Below are positions 1-7,997 of a stretch of DNA of 53,165 nt, in pieces. Each line of letters starts with the position of its first letter. The stretch's first letter is position 1. The stretch spans positions 1-53,165 of the forward strand of contig CAJTTO010000028.1 in assembly GCA_910579275.1 (NCBI GenBank), written 5' to 3'. This stretch comes from an uncultured Lachnospiraceae bacterium. GTDB taxonomy: Bacteria; Bacillota; Clostridia; Lachnospirales; Lachnospiraceae. A model generated the notes under the pieces. The model did not search any database, had not been told where the DNA came from, and saw only the letters and a program-made list of their open reading frames with translations. The position numbers were made by a program, and so were the translations under genes.

Positions 1-136
1 TTTTGTGTAAAATTTTCAAGGTACTATAGGGGGCTTTTGACCCCAACATCATATACATAATGTATCATAAAATCATGACATTTACTATACTTTATTTTTT
101 TCAAAAAGGAGAGACTGGAATGTGTTTGAAATCAAT
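1..136 (+). other. Intergenic edge with a cut-off reading frame
   Basis: No complete gene is visible. A short G5/C4 hairpin lies near positions 29-44. A purine-rich ribosome binding site (AAAAAGGAGAG) is followed by an ATG at 120, whose frame runs 23 codons and stops at 191, well inside repeat A1. The start region therefore looks like the remains of a gene whose body has been replaced by the repeat. I infer this only from the good ribosome binding site; no protein family can be recognised. Confidence 0.4.
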
Positions 137-273
137 GTTACAATTCACACCTACGCTGGTTTTTATCGGCATACAAGCTATTGAGGTGTGAATGATAACA
201 GATTTTGCACACAAAATGCTAAAAGGCGAGCATTTTAGCATGATTCCTACCGCTTTAGTGGGCGCCTGAACAG
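137..273 (+). repeat. MITE family A, copy 1 (right end decayed)
   Basis: The element starts GTTACAATTCACACC and carries the family's internal hairpin around the two GCATTTT/AAAATGC blocks. It ends CTGAACAG without the final TAAC seen in intact copies at 24.6 kb and 42.1 kb. The left flank AAATCAAT and the right flank AATCAAC are a decayed match to the 8-bp duplication that flanks the intact copies. It has no coding capacity. Confidence 0.8.
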
Positions 274-291
274 AATCAACAACATAGAATA

Positions 292-446
292 GTAACAGTT
301 CAGCCTTGGGCTTCCTGTTATGGGCATCAAGTCATGCAAAACCACTTCGTGGTGTCAAAGCCACGTACCGTGGCTTGATGCATCTCTGCCACTACGTTAT
401 TTCACGGACTTTGCAGCCAGTGCAAAGTCCTGGGCTGAACTGTTAC
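292..446 (-). repeat. MITE family B, copy 1
   Basis: 155 bp with terminal inverted repeats GTAACAGTTCAGCC and GGCTGAACTGTTAC. Nested internal hairpins pair AAGCCACG with CGTGGCTT and TTTGCA with TGCAAA. The flanks ATAGAATA and GTAGAATA match in 7 of 8 positions, so a target-site duplication is likely. It is inverted relative to the copies at 31.8, 38.8 and 49.4 kb. Confidence 0.9.
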
Positions 447-475
447 GTAGAATATACTTTGTTTGCATATATACC

Positions 476-504
476 TTGACAGATGAGGTATATTTCTGTA
501 TAGT
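476..504 (+). promoter_or_regulatory. Promoter and probable PadR operator
   Basis: TTGACA and TATAGT are separated by 17 bp, about 60 bp upstream of the padR start. The promoter overlaps an inverted repeat, TATACC-N11-GGTATA (starting at 471), and further TATAC/GTATA half sites surround it. AT-rich dyads over the core promoter are typical of autoregulated PadR genes. That PadR binds here is inference. Confidence 0.75.
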
Positions 505-566
505 ATATCTTAGAAAAACAAGTATCATGCAAAATACGACAGTATCGGTAGAAAGGAGGGGGATCA

Positions 567-890
567 ATGTCCATTACATCAGATATTCTCAGGGGACATA
601 CCGAGGCGATTATCCTTTCCAGTCTTTTGGAACAGGACAGCTACGGCTACCAGATTAACAAGGATATTATGAAAAAGACAAACAATGCCTATGAACTGAA
701 GGAAGCGACGCTTTACTCGGCGTTTCGGCGTCTTGAGCAGGCAGGCAGCATCCGGACTTACTGGGGTGATGAGACAGTCGGCGCCAGACGCAGGTATTAC
801 GCCATAACGGATGCCGGTAAAAAAGCCTATCAGGGTTATAAACAGGAGTGGCAGGAAGCAAAGGAAATCATTGACCAGCTGTTAAAGTGA
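567..890 (+). CDS. PadR-family transcriptional regulator
   Basis: A 107-residue one-domain PadR protein of the short (s1) type. It has a winged helix-turn-helix (residues about 8-85, with the family motif YGYQINKDI and the conserved ATLYSAFRRLEQAGSI recognition region) and a short C-terminal dimerisation helix. The start follows AGAAAGGAGG with normal spacing. PadR proteins repress neighbouring membrane-stress or transport genes. Here it heads a unit with a DUF1700 membrane protein and a DUF4097 protein, a grouping that recurs in Firmicutes, so these are its likely targets. The inducing signal is unknown. Confidence 0.92.
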   Translation: MSITSDILRGHTEAIILSSLLEQDSYGYQINKDIMKKTNNAYELKEATLYSAFRRLEQAGSIRTYWGDETVGARRRYYAITDAGKKAYQGYKQEWQEAKEIIDQLLK

Positions 891-935
891 ATTTTTGATG
901 ATAGCCGGACGAGACACGGCGTCAGGGTCTGAGCA

Positions 936-1003
936 GCATCAAGACACGGTATGCGGTTTTGAAAACACGAAATAGTTTTATATGGCTTGATGCCTGCAAC
1001 AGG
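936..1003 (+). repeat. Degenerate family B fragment
   Basis: The segment keeps the outer GCATCAAG and GGCTTGATGCCTGCAACAGG blocks of family B around a shortened, changed centre. The terminal GTAACAG ends are gone. It sits between padR and the next gene and is an old, decayed copy. Confidence 0.6.
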
Positions 1004-1025
1004 ATAAGTATGAGGAGGAGAAGAG

Positions 1026-1709
1026 ATGAAAGAGAAAATCAGGCAGCATTTTAATCTTATATTTACAGATGCGCCCAAGACAAGGAAGGCGATTGACTTA
1101 AAAGAGGAAATGATGCAGAGCGCCATGGATAAGTTTGACGACATGATAGCAGACGGATACTCCGAGGCGGATGCATATGAGAATGTCATTCATTCTATCG
1201 GTGATGTGACAGAGCTTTTTCCGACGGTGGAGGAGAAAAATCTGCTTGTACTGTCCGAAAAGGATAGAAAAAAAAAGGCGCTGCTGACATCCGTTGCAAC
1301 AGGAATCTATATTTTTGCAGCTGCGGTATTTTTTTTCTTTGGCGCGGGCACTGATTATGCGGAGTTTGGTTTTGCGTTGGCAATCATGCTCTGTATTGTA
1401 CCGACAGTAATGCTTGTGTATGCGGTCAATATGTATCCGAATTACTGCCGCAAGGAGGAACCGGATATGGTGGAGCTGTTCAAGGAAGTGAAATATAGCC
1501 ACAATAAGGCGCGGGCAGTCCGCAAAAGCATCAATTCGATTATATGGAGTGTGACTCTGGCGCTATATTTTATAATCAGTTTTGCAAGCCATCGGTGGCA
1601 GGTGACATGGATTATTTTTCTGATTGCCCTTTGTCTGCAGGCAATTGTGAAGCTTGTTTTTGAGCTGCGGGCAGATGACGTGTCATTTATAGATACTGCC
1701 AAAAAATAG
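1026..1709 (+). CDS. DUF1700/HAAS-domain membrane protein
   Basis: 227 residues. The N-terminal about 75 residues form a charged helical domain (RKAIDLKEEMMQSAMDKFDD, then GYSEADAYENVIHSIGD) typical of the DUF1700/HAAS or permease-prefix domain. Then come four predicted membrane helices in two hairpins (about residues 87-110, 112-133, 175-192 and 195-214). The start follows GAGGAGGAGA. Genes of this type are regularly next to padR and DUF4097 genes, as here, and are thought to act in envelope-stress or transport control, but the biochemical role is not established. Family assignment is firm; function is not. Confidence 0.85.
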   Translation: MKEKIRQHFNLIFTDAPKTRKAIDLKEEMMQSAMDKFDDMIADGYSEADAYENVIHSIGDVTELFPTVEEKNLLVLSEKDRKKKALLTSVATGIYIFAAAVFFFFGAGTDYAEFGFALAIMLCIVPTVMLVYAVNMYPNYCRKEEPDMVELFKEVKYSHNKARAVRKSINSIIWSVTLALYFIISFASHRWQVTWIIFLIALCLQAIVKLVFELRADDVSFIDTAKK

Positions 1710-1745
1710 TTGAGCAGCTTTGGGTACATAGAGGGAGAACAGGAT

Positions 1746-3065
1746 ATGAGAAAATTAAAAATTACGGCGCTTGTACTGCTCTGTATTGCCACGGCAAGTC
1801 TGTGCGGGATATTTGCATACGGCATGGCAGGGCATGACATTTACGGAATTGCTTTTGGCAGCGGATGGGACGGCAATGAGGGCGTTGGTGTGCATGCCAC
1901 TCCGCAGCTCGTACTGGAAAAAGAAGTTTCGCTTGACGGAGTTGACCAAATTTCTATACAATATAATATGAACAACAACGACATTTATCTCTACGAGAGC
2001 GAGAATGACAAACTGACAATCAAGGAATACAGTGAACTTGAACTTCCGGAGGATATGCTGTCCTCCGTGACAGTGAAAGGCAGCAGCCTTGAGGTGAAGG
2101 GAAAAAAGCGGAATACAAGGAATTACCAGATACGCATCGGCATGTTTGGCATAAGGTCAGCATATGGGTATACGGAAATTGGCCTGCCGTCTTCCTACAA
2201 AGGGCAGCTTGCGCTTTCCACGGTTAGCGGCGACATCTCCTCTCAGATGGATATTGTTCTGGAAAAGGATTTTATGGCTTCAACGACGAGCGGTGATGTG
2301 GATGTGCCTTCGATTGCTGCGAAAAGCGTGACTGTGGAATGCAGCAGCGGAGATGTCAAGGTTGATGTGATTCAGGCGCAAAGCGATGGCTCAGCCGGAG
2401 AAATCCGCATCAAGACATCAAGCGGCGAGATTGAAGGTAAACGGTATGCGGGAGATGTGCGTCTTGAAAGTGTAAGCGGAGATATCGAAGTAGACCAGTT
2501 TGTGGGCAGCGCGGATATTCAAAGCAGCAGCGGCTATTTTGAGGCGGAATCAATCGAGGGGGAAGCACAGGTTGTGACAACAAGCGGAAACGTCAGTGTG
2601 CGCCGGATTGACGGGACTGCCAAGCTTCGGTCAAGCAGCGGCGATATTGAGCTGCATGAAGGAAGCGGCGGCAGGACTGTGAAAACGACGTCGGGTGATA
2701 TCACGCTCGACGGCGTGGAGGGTGTGTGGAGCATTGAGACTTCCAGCGGGGAGACTGCGCTGGAAGCCGCAGAGGGCAGCGGCAGTATTGTGACAACCAG
2801 CGGCGATATCCGTCTGGAAATCGGGAAACTGTCAGGAAATCTCGATATACAGACGAGCAGCGGCTATGCAAATATCAAAATGTCGCCAGACAATGCATTT
2901 GACTTTAGGGCATCCACGAGCAGCGGCGACATTGCCACATTTTTTGACGATTCTTTAAGCTTCTCCAAAAGAGGAGATGATGCGCGCGGAACTTACGGCG
3001 AAAACAGTGACGGCCATGAAGTGAAAATCAAGACAACCAGCGGAGATATCAGGATAACAAAATAA
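1746..3065 (+). CDS. DUF4097-family membrane-anchored beta-helix protein
   Basis: 439 residues from the ATG that follows GAGGGAGAACA; an in-frame TTG 36 bases upstream is a poorer start. Residues about 5-25 form a membrane anchor or signal sequence. From about residue 150 to the end the chain is built of short repeats centred on SSGDI/TSGDI, about every 18-22 residues, the hallmark of the DUF4097 right-handed beta-helix fold. The DNA is repetitive as a result. It is probably exported and cell-surface attached. It follows the DUF1700 gene by 36 bases and lies 14 bases before coaBC, so all four genes can share a transcript. Function unknown. Confidence 0.87.
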   Translation: MRKLKITALVLLCIATASLCGIFAYGMAGHDIYGIAFGSGWDGNEGVGVHATPQLVLEKEVSLDGVDQISIQYNMNNNDIYLYESENDKLTIKEYSELELPEDMLSSVTVKGSSLEVKGKKRNTRNYQIRIGMFGIRSAYGYTEIGLPSSYKGQLALSTVSGDISSQMDIVLEKDFMASTTSGDVDVPSIAAKSVTVECSSGDVKVDVIQAQSDGSAGEIRIKTSSGEIEGKRYAGDVRLESVSGDIEVDQFVGSADIQSSSGYFEAESIEGEAQVVTTSGNVSVRRIDGTAKLRSSSGDIELHEGSGGRTVKTTSGDITLDGVEGVWSIETSSGETALEAAEGSGSIVTTSGDIRLEIGKLSGNLDIQTSSGYANIKMSPDNAFDFRASTSSGDIATFFDDSLSFSKRGDDARGTYGENSDGHEVKIKTTSGDIRITK

Positions 3066-3079
3066 TAGGAGAGGAAACC

Positions 3080-4273
3080 ATGTTAAAAGGAAAAACAGTT
3101 TTGCTGGGCGTGTGCAGCAGCATTGCGGCATATAAGGCGGCAAACCTCGCGAGCCTTCTGATAAAACAGCACGCGGCGGTACAGGTAGTGATGACGGAGA
3201 ATGCCACAAATTTTATCAATCCCATCACTTTTGAGACACTGACAGGAAGAAAATGTCTGGTTGATACATTTGACCGAAATTTTCAATACGAGGTCGAACA
3301 TATTGCGCTGGCAAAGGAGGCGGATGTTGTCCTCATCGCGCCTGCCACGGCAAATGTGATGGCTAAGCTTGCACATGGGCTTGCGGACGACATGCTGACT
3401 ACGACCGTGCTTGCCTGTACCTGTCCGAAGATTGTTGCGCCTGCCATGAACACGGCGATGTATGAAAACCCAATTACGCAGGATAATATCGCAACGCTTG
3501 TAAAATATGGTTTCGAAGTTGTGGAACCCGCTGTCGGCATGCTTGCATGTAAGGATGTGGGACGCGGAAAATTTCCGGATGAAACGCTTTTGGCAGAGCA
3601 TGTCATTCGCGCAGCCGCACTGCAAAAGGACATGAGCGGGAAAAAAGTTCTTGTCACGGCAGGAGCGACACAGGAGGCGATTGATCCGGTTCGGTATATC
3701 ACAAACCATTCCACGGGAAAGATGGGGTACGCGCTTGCCCGCATGGCAATGCTGCGGGGAGCAGAAGTGACACTTGTGTCAGGTCAAAGCGCGCTGACAC
3801 CGCCGCCCTTTGTGACAGTTGTGCCGATAAGAAGCGCGGGGGAAATGTTTGATGCGGTAACGGCGAGAAGCGATGCGCAGGATATCATTATCAAGGCAGC
3901 GGCGGTTGCGGATTACAGACCTGCATCCGTTGCCGCTGAGAAACTGAAAAAGAACGATGACGAGCTGAATATTGCCTTGGAGCGGACCCGTGATATTCTG
4001 CAGTATCTGGGTGCACACAAAAAACAAGGACAGCTGCTTTGCGGTTTTGCCATGGAAACGGTAAATATGGAGGAAAATGCCAAAAGGAAGCTTGCGAAAA
4101 AGAACCTTGATTTGATTGCGGCAAACAATGTAAAGGTTGCGGGAGCCGGATTTGGAACCGACACGAATGTCGTCACACTGATAACCAAAGACGGTTCGCG
4201 GCAGCTGGAGCTTATGAGCAAAGAGGCTGTCGCGATGGAAATTCTCGATACGCTGATGCGTTTTCCGACTTAG
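3080..4273 (+). CDS. coaBC: Bifunctional phosphopantothenoylcysteine decarboxylase/phosphopantothenate-cysteine ligase
   Basis: 397 residues, the normal length for CoaBC, which catalyses two consecutive steps of coenzyme A synthesis in the cytosol. The N-terminal flavoprotein half (about 1-185) has the G-x-SSIAAYKA start, the catalytic-type His in VEHIAL (His74) and the substrate-recognition motif PAMNTAMYENP. The C-terminal half (about 190-397) has KVLVTAGATQEAIDPVRYITNHSTGKMG, seen here in the two parts VTAGATQEAIDPVR and NHSTGKMG, and the ligase core KAAAVADYRP. The ribosome binding site is AGGAGAGG. It probably closes the padR operon by read-through, although a housekeeping gene there is unexpected. 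Confidence 0.96.
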   Translation: MLKGKTVLLGVCSSIAAYKAANLASLLIKQHAAVQVVMTENATNFINPITFETLTGRKCLVDTFDRNFQYEVEHIALAKEADVVLIAPATANVMAKLAHGLADDMLTTTVLACTCPKIVAPAMNTAMYENPITQDNIATLVKYGFEVVEPAVGMLACKDVGRGKFPDETLLAEHVIRAAALQKDMSGKKVLVTAGATQEAIDPVRYITNHSTGKMGYALARMAMLRGAEVTLVSGQSALTPPPFVTVVPIRSAGEMFDAVTARSDAQDIIIKAAAVADYRPASVAAEKLKKNDDELNIALERTRDILQYLGAHKKQGQLLCGFAMETVNMEENAKRKLAKKNLDLIAANNVKVAGAGFGTDTNVVTLITKDGSRQLELMSKEAVAMEILDTLMRFPT

Positions 4274-4286
4274 GAGAGTGGAAAAG

Positions 4287-4340
4287 GTTACTGTTCAGAC
4301 GCCCGCCAATGTAGTGGGAATCATGCGCAACTGTTGCGAC
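4287..4340 (-). repeat. MITE family A, truncated copy 4
   Basis: The sequence begins GTTACTGTTCAGACG and continues with GTAGTGGGAATCATGCGC, the outer third of family A. It then breaks off before the internal hairpin and has no second end, so it is an end fragment. It lies directly upstream of the ThrH promoter. Confidence 0.7.
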
Positions 4341-4389
4341 AGGTGAAATATTTTGTAAATTTGTACTTTATCCGAAGCGGAACTTGTGC

Positions 4390-4395
4390 TATAAT
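4390..4395 (+). promoter_or_regulatory. Extended -10 promoter for the ThrH gene
   Basis: TGC-TATAAT is a perfect -10 box with the TGn extension. The best -35 candidate at 17 bp (TTTATC) is weak, which is acceptable for extended -10 promoters. Transcription would start near 4402, giving a leader of about 140 bases. Confidence 0.6.
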
Positions 4396-4400
4396 CAATA

Positions 4401-4541
4401 CCGTAGTCTGCCTTTGAGACTTATGAAATTACGGTTCCCGGTGCGCAAAATGTGAGATGGTTTCTTTCGCGGGAAAACGATGACGGAGCCATGGGTGTGT
4501 GGAGCGCACAGGGTGTTGGGAGAAAGGATTTAGGTATTGGT
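4401..4541 (+). promoter_or_regulatory. Structured leader of the ThrH gene, possible cis-acting RNA
   Basis: Three nested or adjacent helices can be drawn: CCGTA (4401-4405) with TACGG (4430-4434), enclosing GTCT/AGAC; GTGCGC (4441-4446) with GCGCAC (4504-4509); and inside the latter ATGGTT (4457-4462) with AGCCAT (4487-4492). The ribosome binding site AGAAAGGA follows the last helix. I checked the leader against the conserved cores I know for THF, ZTP, glycine, c-di-GMP and guanidine riboswitches and saw no match. The pairing is visible in the sequence; a regulatory role is inference. Confidence 0.4.
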
Positions 4542-5144
4542 ATGTACATAGTATGTTTGGATTTGGAGGGTGTTCTGGTTCCGGAAATTTGGATTGCATT
4601 TGCTGAGGCGAGCGGTATTCCCGAATTAAAGAAGACGACGCGTGACGAGCCGGATTACGACAAGCTTATGACGTGGAGACTTGGCGTCCTCAAGGAGCAT
4701 GGACTCGGGCTGAAGGAGATACAGGAGACGATTGCGAAGATAGACCCGATTCCCGGGGCAAAGGAATTTTTGGATGCGCTCCGCTCCATGACACAGGTCA
4801 TCATTATCAGCGATACGTTTTCGCAGTTTGCCACGCCGCTGATGAAAAAGCTCGGCTGGCCGACCATCTTCTGCAATTCGCTTGAAGTTGCCGAAAATGG
4901 CGAGATAACCGGTTTCAAAATGCGCTGTGAGCAGTCAAAGCTTACCACGGTAAAAGCATTGCAGTCCATTGGGTATGAGACCATCGCAGCCGGCGACAGC
5001 TACAATGACCTTGGCATGATAAAGGCGAGCAAGGAAGGATTCCTGTTTAAGAGTACGGACAAAATCAAGACCGACAATCCGCAGCTTGCTGCATATGAGA
5101 CATATGACGGGCTGATGGCGGCAATCAAAAAGTCGATCAGTTAA
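4542..5144 (+). CDS. thrH: ThrH-type HAD phosphatase (phosphoserine phosphatase/homoserine phosphotransferase-like)
   Basis: 200 residues, matching Pseudomonas ThrH in length and closely in the opening CLDLEGVLVPEIWIAFAE. HAD motif I is D-L-E (Asp7), motif II is ISDTFSQF, and motif III/IV is AAGDSYNDLGM. ThrH dephosphorylates phosphoserine and can transfer the phosphate to homoserine, in cytosolic serine/threonine metabolism. The start at MYIVCLDLEG was chosen because it aligns with ThrH; an upstream in-frame ATG at 4452 would add 30 unrelated residues and lies inside the folded leader. It is a single-gene unit between its own promoter and a strong terminator. Substrate preference here is untested. 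Confidence 0.85.
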   Translation: MYIVCLDLEGVLVPEIWIAFAEASGIPELKKTTRDEPDYDKLMTWRLGVLKEHGLGLKEIQETIAKIDPIPGAKEFLDALRSMTQVIIISDTFSQFATPLMKKLGWPTIFCNSLEVAENGEITGFKMRCEQSKLTTVKALQSIGYETIAAGDSYNDLGMIKASKEGFLFKSTDKIKTDNPQLAAYETYDGLMAAIKKSIS

Positions 5145-5146
5145 TG

Positions 5147-5187
5147 AAAAAAGCTTTCTGTTATCCACATTAACAGAAAGCTTTTTT
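5147..5187. terminator. Bidirectional intrinsic terminator
   Basis: A 17-bp perfect stem, AAAAAAGCTTTCTGTTA with its complement, and a 7-base loop, followed by T6 on the plus strand and preceded by A-rich sequence. It ends the ThrH unit on the plus strand and the MCP/FMN-lipoprotein unit on the minus strand. Confidence 0.95.
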
Positions 5188-5245
5188 ATGCGCACGGGTG
5201 CCCGGCGCGCGAGCGGGGAAGGTGGCTTTCCCTGCTCGATTAACA
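5187..5245. repeat. GC-rich repeat family C, copy 1
   Basis: The segment begins ATGCGCACGGG at the T-tract of the preceding terminator and contains CCCGGCGCGCGAG and a GGGGAAGG/CTTTCCC stem, ending CTGCTCGATT. The same layout (terminator, then ATGnnCAC..., CCGGCGCnCGA, and in copy 3 CTGCTCGATTG) recurs at 44.9, 49.7 and 49.97 kb. It has no coding capacity. Confidence 0.55.
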
Positions 5246-5251
5246 GGATGT

Positions 5252-5698
5252 TTAATCCGTATTGACGAGGACAATGCTGGAGTCGCCCTTTCGCGCCTGT
5301 TCCAGGACTGCGGCGGACAACTTCTGGAAAGAGTTGTACGAGGAGGTTGCGCCCGTCAGGGCGTCAATCGTGCCTTCGCCCTGTCCTTCCTGCATCTGCC
5401 CTGCGTAATAGCGTGTATATTCATTGGGATAGGTGCCATTGGAGTGAAGCATGTTCTGCATGTAGGCATTGTCCCAGCTTTTGATAAAGCCGCTGGCGTT
5501 CTCTGCATTGTACTCCACGGAGACAATATTTCCGCTTTTGACCAATATCGTAATATATTCCTTCCAGCCATGACTGAACGCGGAAGCTTGTGCCGTATAA
5601 TAACCATCCTGCAGTTCTGTTTCCGCAGTCGTATCACCGCAGGCTGTAAACAGTGCCATGGGCAGCAAAAGCATCAATAGACACAATATTCGTTTCAT
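5252..5698 (-). CDS. FMN-binding domain lipoprotein
   Basis: 148 residues. A lipoprotein signal peptide ends in the lipobox LFTAC, so Cys20 would be lipidated and the protein tethered outside the membrane. The rest is an FMN_bind domain with the motif DALTGATSS (residues 112-120). In this family Thr118-type residues are covalently flavinylated by ApbE, giving an extracytoplasmic electron carrier. The ATG overlaps the stop of the upstream chemoreceptor gene in an ATGA, so the two are translationally coupled. No ApbE gene is in the window. The electron-transfer role is inferred from the family. Confidence 0.85.
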   Translation of the reverse strand: MKRILCLLMLLLPMALFTACGDTTAETELQDGYYTAQASAFSHGWKEYITILVKSGNIVSVEYNAENASGFIKSWDNAYMQNMLHSNGTYPNEYTRYYAGQMQEGQGEGTIDALTGATSSYNSFQKLSAAVLEQARKGDSSIVLVNTD

Positions 5699-7713
5699 TT
5701 GTGACGTTCCTCCTTCAAAACAAATTTTTTCACATGAGACTGAAGAACCTCGGCTTCCCGCGCAAGTAAACCGCTGGACTGTTCTATTTCGCCTGCATTC
5801 TGAAGGTTCTGGTCTGCGATGCCGGAAATGACTTCAATGCGCTCATCCATAATCATCAATGCATTTTCCTGCCCCTGAACAGCCATGACTAACTGATCGG
5901 AAATTTCACTGATTTCATCTGAGACAGAGGAAATGGTGCGGAGAGAATCGGCAGTGCTGGCAGTCAGTTTCACTCCGGTCTGAATAATGGTACTTGTGTG
6001 CGATACCATCTCGGTAGCATTCTGCGCGGCCTCGGCGCTCTTGGCTGCAAGGTCTTTGACCTGGGCGGCGACAACCGCAAACCCCCTGCCAGCGGTTCCG
6101 GCGCGGCTGGCCTCGATGGAGGCGTTCAGCGCGAGTATGCTGGTCTGGAAAGCAATATCCTCAATTGCCTTGGCAATTTTTGTGATTTCCTCGGCGTTGG
6201 AACTGATGTTGTCCATGGCGTTTGAGAGAGAGGACATATGTGTGTTGGCATCCTGAATGCATCCGGCGATTTCCGTTGTCTTGCTGCGCGTCTGGCTGGT
6301 ATTCTCGGCGACATTGGAAAGCTGCTCCTTCATATGGGATACCTCGCAGACAAGGGCTTCCGTAGACTGATTCTGATCCATAGAAGCCTGATGCAGCTGG
6401 CTGGACTGACCGTTGAGCTCCTCGGACATATGGGCAAGCTGGGAGGCGGCATTGTTGAATCCGGAAATTGTCTCGTTCATGGACTGGATGATGGTGCGCA
6501 GGCTGTTTCGGATCAATGTGAAATCGCCCTTATAGTCTGTCTGCGGACTGACATTCAGATTACCGTCAGCAATCTGTGTCAGTACCTGCTGGATATCGGA
6601 TATGTAGTTGTTGACACTCTCTACTGTCGTGCCCAAAGTCAATGTCAGCACCTCAAGCTCGTCGCGGGAACGCACAGGCTTCACTGCGGTGTGCAGGTCG
6701 CCGTTGGAGAGTGATACCATGCGGGCTGTCACGCTTTTGACCGGTCGTGAAATTGAACGTGCCAGATGCAGAACCAGCAGGATGGAGAGAACCAGCACTG
6801 CGGTTGTGCAGGATATTGCCAAATACATGGCTCCGTTGATTGTGTTGCTGTAATCCGCTTCGGGAATGTGCAGCACCAGTGACCACTGCGTGCCGCGGAT
6901 GGGAGAAAAGGCAACCAGTATGTGCTCCCCGTTAACAGGAAATTCTGTGGCGCCTGTCTCTCCGGCAGTGATGCGGACAAGCGTTTCTTCATTTTCGCCG
7001 CCAAGCTGGCTCAATGTGCTTCCTGACAGGACAAGGGACTGATCAGGGTGTCCGGCGATGATGCCGTCGCGGTCGACCATATATGCCGTGCTGTGCGCAC
7101 CAAGATTGATGCTGCTTATGACATCATTCAGAGTGTCGTATTTATAGACGCCCACCAGATACAGTGCGGTTTCTCCGTTTTCTTTTACAGGCATTCCTAA
7201 AGTGATGCCAAGCTTTTCCTCAAAAATGGTGGAAGAGCTTGTGGTCAGATTGTCAGTTTCCTGAAGAAGCGCAAAGAATTTTTCGTCCAGACGCTCCGGC
7301 GCTCCGTCGATGCCCTGCGTGAGATGACCGTTTAAGTCATACAAGGCTATGGTATGCAGTTCATAGATTTCGGCGGCTTCCGCCAAGAGCTCGGCACGGT
7401 TTTTGCGGGTTGCAGAATCATCTGGAGCGCCGTTTTCGAGAGTGACACGCTGCATACGGGAATCTCCGGCAAGTGTCATCATGCGGTCCGCCAGCATATG
7501 GATGTTGGCTTCCACTGTCTTTGCGGACTGCCGAGCCATAGGCTGCAGGCTGTCCAATAGAATACTGGTGGCCAGATACTGCAGGGAAAGTGCCATAATT
7601 ACGCAGCATACCACTACCAGTATCAGGATATTAATGGTTGTGCTTCTCAATATTCTTCCATTGAGACTTCGTCGAATCTTCCGGCTAGGGAAGTTTGTGT
7701 TGCTTCCGCTCAC
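5695..7713 (-). CDS. Methyl-accepting chemotaxis protein with dCache-type sensor
   Basis: 672 residues from a GTG start preceded by AAGGAGAG at good spacing. Layout: membrane helix (about 27-50), a large extracellular double-Cache region (about 55-290) with YMVDRDGIIAGHPD and the WSLVLHIPEADY membrane-proximal end, second membrane helix (about 295-320), HAMP (about 322-375), a second HAMP-like stretch (IADGNLNVSPQTDY), and the signalling domain with the hairpin tip QTSILALNASIEASRAG. dCache domains usually bind small metabolites such as amino acids or carboxylates. It is the first gene of a two-gene unit with the FMN lipoprotein, which could serve as partner or redox input. Confidence 0.95.
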   Translation of the reverse strand: MSGSNTNFPSRKIRRSLNGRILRSTTINILILVVVCCVIMALSLQYLATSILLDSLQPMARQSAKTVEANIHMLADRMMTLAGDSRMQRVTLENGAPDDSATRKNRAELLAEAAEIYELHTIALYDLNGHLTQGIDGAPERLDEKFFALLQETDNLTTSSSTIFEEKLGITLGMPVKENGETALYLVGVYKYDTLNDVISSINLGAHSTAYMVDRDGIIAGHPDQSLVLSGSTLSQLGGENEETLVRITAGETGATEFPVNGEHILVAFSPIRGTQWSLVLHIPEADYSNTINGAMYLAISCTTAVLVLSILLVLHLARSISRPVKSVTARMVSLSNGDLHTAVKPVRSRDELEVLTLTLGTTVESVNNYISDIQQVLTQIADGNLNVSPQTDYKGDFTLIRNSLRTIIQSMNETISGFNNAASQLAHMSEELNGQSSQLHQASMDQNQSTEALVCEVSHMKEQLSNVAENTSQTRSKTTEIAGCIQDANTHMSSLSNAMDNISSNAEEITKIAKAIEDIAFQTSILALNASIEASRAGTAGRGFAVVAAQVKDLAAKSAEAAQNATEMVSHTSTIIQTGVKLTASTADSLRTISSVSDEISEISDQLVMAVQGQENALMIMDERIEVISGIADQNLQNAGEIEQSSGLLAREAEVLQSHVKKFVLKEERHK

Positions 7714-7841
7714 GTTTTGATCTCTCCTTTTTCATGTTTTCTTTATTGTATAAAAGTTCCTTCACGCAGTGTCCTGATGCGGTCTGTCGGAAGAAACGCG
7801 ACCGCAGTCTGCAGGCAATAGTGAATGAAATACTATTTTTT

Positions 7842-7871
7842 AGTATACCATATTTCAATTAGCAACTGCAA
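7842..7871 (-). promoter_or_regulatory. Probable promoter of the dCache chemoreceptor
   Basis: On the minus strand TTGCAG and TATACT are 18 bp apart, giving a leader of about 120 bases. A TACTATTTTTTAGTA inverted repeat lies over the expected transcription start. No sigma-28-type element was recognised. Confidence 0.45.
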
Positions 7872-7904
7872 TCGCCATACCATTAAAATGTGTGAAAATT
7901 TTTT

Positions 7905-7934
7905 TTGATGAGCGAGACCGGAGACGGTTATGAT
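7905..7934 (+). promoter_or_regulatory. Probable promoter of the sigma factor operon
   Basis: TTGATG and TATGAT with an 18-bp spacer. Just downstream a short dyad ACATCT-AAT-AGATGT could be an operator. An ECF-type self-recognised promoter was not identified. Confidence 0.5.
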
Positions 7935-7997
7935 ACATCTAATAGATGTACAATGAATAAAATGCGCATGTAAATGATAGCCGGCAGAAAGGATATT

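Noticed and set aside
320..658. 112-codon open frame at the start of the window
   Set aside because: It runs through MITE B1, the padR promoter and the padR start in another frame and has no ribosome binding site.
2280..3060. Regularly spaced repeats as a possible CRISPR or tandem array
   Set aside because: The periodicity comes from SSGDI-type codons of the DUF4097 beta-helix; the units vary and stay in frame.
4452..4541. In-frame upstream start giving a 230-residue ThrH
   Set aside because: The extra 30 residues lie in the structured leader and the alignment with ThrH begins at the ATG at 4542.
5198..5680. 160-codon frame opposite the FMN lipoprotein gene
   Set aside because: It is antisense to a convincing lipoprotein with lipobox and FMN motif and starts in repeat C1.
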